From Janibacter alkaliphilus (GTDB lineage: Bacteria > Actinomycetota > Actinomycetes > Actinomycetales > Dermatophilaceae), in NCBI RefSeq assembly GCF_013408565.1, contig NZ_JACBZX010000001.1:2914001-2978000 (forward strand): DNA of 64,000 bases, in the 5' to 3' direction. The first letter of the stretch is position 1, and each line of letters opens with the position of its first letter. Positions 61,450 through 64,000 of the stretch are shown here, piece after piece. The notes under the pieces were generated by a model. That model was not told the DNA's origin, made no database searches, and saw only the letters and a list, made by a program, of their open reading frames with translations. A program made the translations under genes and the position numbers.

Positions 61450-62187
61450 TCAGGGGACGAGGGGATCGTCGTCGGCGTAGGGGACCACGGTGATCGTGCG
61501 CTCTCGCTCCCCCAGCCGGTCCGCGGCGGCGACGAGGGTGGCGACGTCGTCGACCCCGGCGCGCACCATCCGCCCCGAGTAGGCGTCCAGCCGGCCGTCG
61601 ACCAGGGCCCGGACGAGCTCGAGCACCTGCTCCGGCGTGGTCCAGTCGGTGCGGTCGGCGTGCGCCCGCATCGCCGCGGTCATGTCCGTGCGCACCACGC
61701 CCGGCGCCAGGTCGAAGGCGCGGACCCCGACCTCGCGTCCGGCCAGGTCGGTGCTCCCGGTGATCCGGGCCAGCGCGGTCTTGCTGACGTTGTAGGCCGA
61801 CGCCTGCAGACCCGGTCGCACCCCGGCGCCGCTGTTGAGGTTGATGACCCGCCCCCCGGCGGCCACGAGCAGCGGCCAGGCGGCTCGGGTGACGAGGTAG
61901 GGCCCGCGGACGTTGACCTCGACGGTGCGCCACCACTCGTCCGGGTCGGACTCCGGCAGCGTCACCTCCTGCTCCATCACCCCGGCGTTGTTCACGAGCA
62001 GGTCTAGCCGCCCGTGGCGCTCCCCGACCTCCCCGACCCAGGCCTCGACCGCGGCCCGGTCGGTGGTGTCGGCGACCGCCGACGAGCCCCGCTCGACGAC
62101 CCAGCCATCGGCCTCCAGGGCGTCCGCGACGAAGGCGCCGATCCCCCGGTTCGCGCCGGTGACCAGGGCCACCCGAGGGCCGGTCAC
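61450..62187 (-). CDS. short-chain dehydrogenase/reductase
   Basis: Classical SDR of 245 residues: cofactor motif VTGANRGIGAFVADAL, structural NNAG (LLVNNAGVM), active-site Ser in NLNSGAGV and Tyr/Lys in SAYNVSKTAL. Substrate unknown. GTG at 62187 overlaps the pheT stop (GTGA), so it is translated with phenylalanyl-tRNA synthetase; that partnership is not one I know as standard. Confidence 0.93.
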   Translation of the reverse strand: MTGPRVALVTGANRGIGAFVADALEADGWVVERGSSAVADTTDRAAVEAWVGEVGERHGRLDLLVNNAGVMEQEVTLPESDPDEWWRTVEVNVRGPYLVTRAAWPLLVAAGGRVINLNSGAGVRPGLQASAYNVSKTALARITGSTDLAGREVGVRAFDLAPGVVRTDMTAAMRAHADRTDWTTPEQVLELVRALVDGRLDAYSGRMVRAGVDDVATLVAAADRLGERERTITVVPYADDDPLVP

Positions 62188-64000
62188 CGCTGCACCGCCC
62201 CGGTGGCGGCGGCCGCCTCGGCGACCGCCTGGTCGCGCAGGGCGCTGACCTCGTCGGTGGTCAGCGTGCGATCCTCCGCGCGGAAGCCCAGCCGGTAGGC
62301 CAGCGACCTGCTGCCCTGACCGGTCTGGTCGCCGCGGTAGACGTCGAAGAGCTCCAGCGACTCCAGCGAGCCCCCCGCCCCGCGGCGCAGGGCCGCGGTG
62401 ACGTCGGCGGCCGGGACCCCGTCGTCGACCACGAGGGCCACGTCGCTGCGGGCCACCGGGTAGGTCGACAGGGTCTGCGCCTGCACCGGCTCGCCGGAGG
62501 CGACGACCAGCACGTCGAGATCGAGCTCGGCGGCGACGGTGCGCTCCGGCAGACCGAGCCGGGAGACGGCCTTCGGGTGCAGCTCGCCGACGTGCCCGAC
62601 GAGGGTGCCGTCGGTCAGGCTCACCCGGGCGCACCGGCCGGGGTGGAAGGGAGGCTCCGCGTCGGCGGCCAGGACGAGCTCGACGGCGAGGCTCTCCCCC
62701 ACCGCCCGGACGATCTCGATCGCGTCGCCGAGGTCGGCCGGTCGACCGGTGCCCCACCAGCCGGCCCGGTCCCGGTCGCCGGCCAGGACGAGACCGAGGT
62801 GGCGCGGCTGGTCCGGCACCGCGGCCCGGATCCGCTCCATCGTGCTGTCGTCCGGCTGGATGCCGACGTCCACCGTCGGTGCGCTGCGCTGCTCGCCCTC
62901 CCGCGCGACGACCAGCCCGATCTCGAAGAGCCCGAGATCGCGGCCGCCGCGGGAGACGTTGCGGCGCAGCGTCTCCACCAGGCTGGTCAGCAGCCGGGTG
63001 CGCAGCAGCGGCTGCTCCTCGGACAGCGGGTTGGCCACGGTGACGGTGCGGGACCGCTCGGCCGCGACGTCCAGCCCGAGGGCGGCGTGCTGCTCGTCCC
63101 CGACGAAGGGGGCGGCCCACACCTCGTGCAGCCCCTGGGCGGCGACCACCTCGGCGACGAGGCGACGGACCCGCTGCGCGTGGGTCAGCCCGCTGCCGCC
63201 GGTGGGCACCGGCAGCACCGACGGGATCTGGTCGTAGCCCACGAGCCGGGCGACCTCCTCGACGAGGTCCTCGCCGGTGCGCAGGTCGCCGCGCCAGGTC
63301 GGCGGGGTGACGGTCATCGGGTCGCTCCCGGAGACCTCGCAGCCGACCCGGACCAGCGCGTCGGTGACCTGCTCCGGGGTGTAGTCGACGCCGACGATCC
63401 GGCCGGGCATCCCGGCGGGCAGGGTGACCGGCTGCGGCAGCAGCGGCTCCCCGACATCGGTCACGCCTGCGTCGACGTGGCCACCACCGTGCTCGACGAG
63501 CAGGTCGACGGCCAGCTGGGCGGCGGCCGGCGCCAGTGCCGGGTCGACGCCGCGCTCGAAGCGGCGGGAGGCCTCCGACGGCAGCTTGTGCCGTCGCGCC
63601 GAGCGGGCCACGGTGACCGGGTCGAAGTGCGCCGCCTCGATGAGCACGTCGGTGGTGCTCTCGCCGACCTCGCTGTCCTCGCCGCCCATCACCCCGGCGA
63701 TGGCCAGCGGCCGCTCGCCGTCCTCGGTGATGAGCAGGTCCTCCTCGGACAGCGCCCGGTCGACGTCGTCGAGGGTGGTCAGCCGCTCGCCGGGTCGTGC
63801 CCGGCGGACGACGATCGGGCCCTGCAGGGTGGCCGCGTCGAAGGCGTGCAGCGGCTGCCCGAGGTCGAGCATGACGTAGTTCGTGATGTCCACCGGCAGC
63901 GAGATCGGGCGCATCCCGGCCTCGGTGAGGCGGGTGGCCATCCAGCCCGGGGTGGGCGCGGCGACGTCGACGCCGCGCACGACCCGCGCCACGTAGCGGT
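62184..64000 (-). CDS. pheT: phenylalanine-tRNA ligase beta subunit (partial, N-terminus beyond right edge)
   Basis: Contains the B3/B4 core (ITNYVMLDLGQPLHAFDAATL), B5 domain (GRIVGVDYTPEQVTDALVRVG), the catalytic-like region (GRDLGLFEIGLVV) and the C-terminal anticodon-binding FDX-ACB domain (STYPVARSDVALVVDD...VYRGDQTGQGSRSLAYRLGFR). About 605 codons are visible; the tRNA-binding and first B domains are missing beyond the window. pheS is expected to the right. pheT-argC neighbourhood is conserved in mycobacteria. Confidence 0.97.
   Translation of the reverse strand, partial: RYVARVVRGVDVAAPTPGWMATRLTEAGMRPISLPVDITNYVMLDLGQPLHAFDAATLQGPIVVRRARPGERLTTLDDVDRALSEEDLLITEDGERPLAIAGVMGGEDSEVGESTTDVLIEAAHFDPVTVARSARRHKLPSEASRRFERGVDPALAPAAAQLAVDLLVEHGGGHVDAGVTDVGEPLLPQPVTLPAGMPGRIVGVDYTPEQVTDALVRVGCEVSGSDPMTVTPPTWRGDLRTGEDLVEEVARLVGYDQIPSVLPVPTGGSGLTHAQRVRRLVAEVVAAQGLHEVWAAPFVGDEQHAALGLDVAAERSRTVTVANPLSEEQPLLRTRLLTSLVETLRRNVSRGGRDLGLFEIGLVVAREGEQRSAPTVDVGIQPDDSTMERIRAAVPDQPRHLGLVLAGDRDRAGWWGTGRPADLGDAIEIVRAVGESLAVELVLAADAEPPFHPGRCARVSLTDGTLVGHVGELHPKAVSRLGLPERTVAAELDLDVLVVASGEPVQAQTLSTYPVARSDVALVVDDGVPAADVTAALRRGAGGSLESLELFDVYRGDQTGQGSRSLAYRLGFRAEDRTLTTDEVSALRDQAVAEAAAATGAVQR

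Overview
This is a 64 kb piece of a high-GC actinobacterial chromosome. The rRNA operon (no tRNA in the 16S-23S spacer), the many GTG starts, the 4-base ATGA/GTGA gene overlaps and the gene order all point to Actinomycetota. The 16S and 23S signatures and general gene content suggest Micrococcales, probably close to Ornithinimicrobiaceae/Intrasporangiaceae (inferred from memory of such genomes, not from a search).

Layout. 1-2.9 kb: an ABC ATPase cut by the left edge, divergent from a NarL-type two-component system. 2.9-11.3 kb: a minus-strand housekeeping operon alaS-ruvX-mltG-aroE-aroC-aroK-aroB. 11.6-15.1 kb: a DUF222/HNH nuclease gene and rarA, with a family of 24-bp palindromes inside and beside the nuclease gene. 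15.2-23.8 kb: transporters (MMPL, MFS, SLC13/DASS, APC), a DUF4241-like protein and a GNAT acetyltransferase. 23.9-27.7 kb: aspS and a Tat-type lipoprotein of unknown function. 27.7-43.6 kb: one long minus-strand gene train, TPR protein - HAD phosphatase - lysine-rich hexapeptide-repeat protein - small conserved protein - tlyA - nadK - recN - steA - steB - MraY-like transferase - MurJ-like flippase - GT4 glycosyltransferase - pyrG - NUDIX - YchJ. 43.7-49.6 kb: rrn operon (16S-23S-5S) with several candidate promoters. 49.6-50.9 kb: tyrS. 51.0-53.0 kb: remnants of a zinc alcohol dehydrogenase and a mannitol PTS permease, both lacking their 5' ends and joined head to head. 53.1-61.3 kb: mpg and the arginine operon argC-J-B-D-F-R-H. 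61.3-61.45 kb: a 31-bp tandem palindrome array. 61.45-64 kb: an SDR oxidoreductase coupled to pheT, which runs off the right edge.

How it fits together. Most of the window is vertically inherited core chromosome: the tyrS...tlyA-nadK-recN-steA-steB...pyrG-NUDIX order and the pheT-arg...mpg-tyrS order match what is known from mycobacteria and other Actinobacteria. Against this background the rrn operon, the mannitol/dehydrogenase remnants, the HNH gene with its palindromes and the 31-bp array stand out. The best candidates for undescribed biology are the lipid-linked glycan-like trio (MraY-like, MurJ-like, GT4) embedded in the SteA/SteB cell-separation cluster, the palindrome family centred on the DUF222/HNH gene, the operator-like array before argC, and the histone-H1-like repeat protein.
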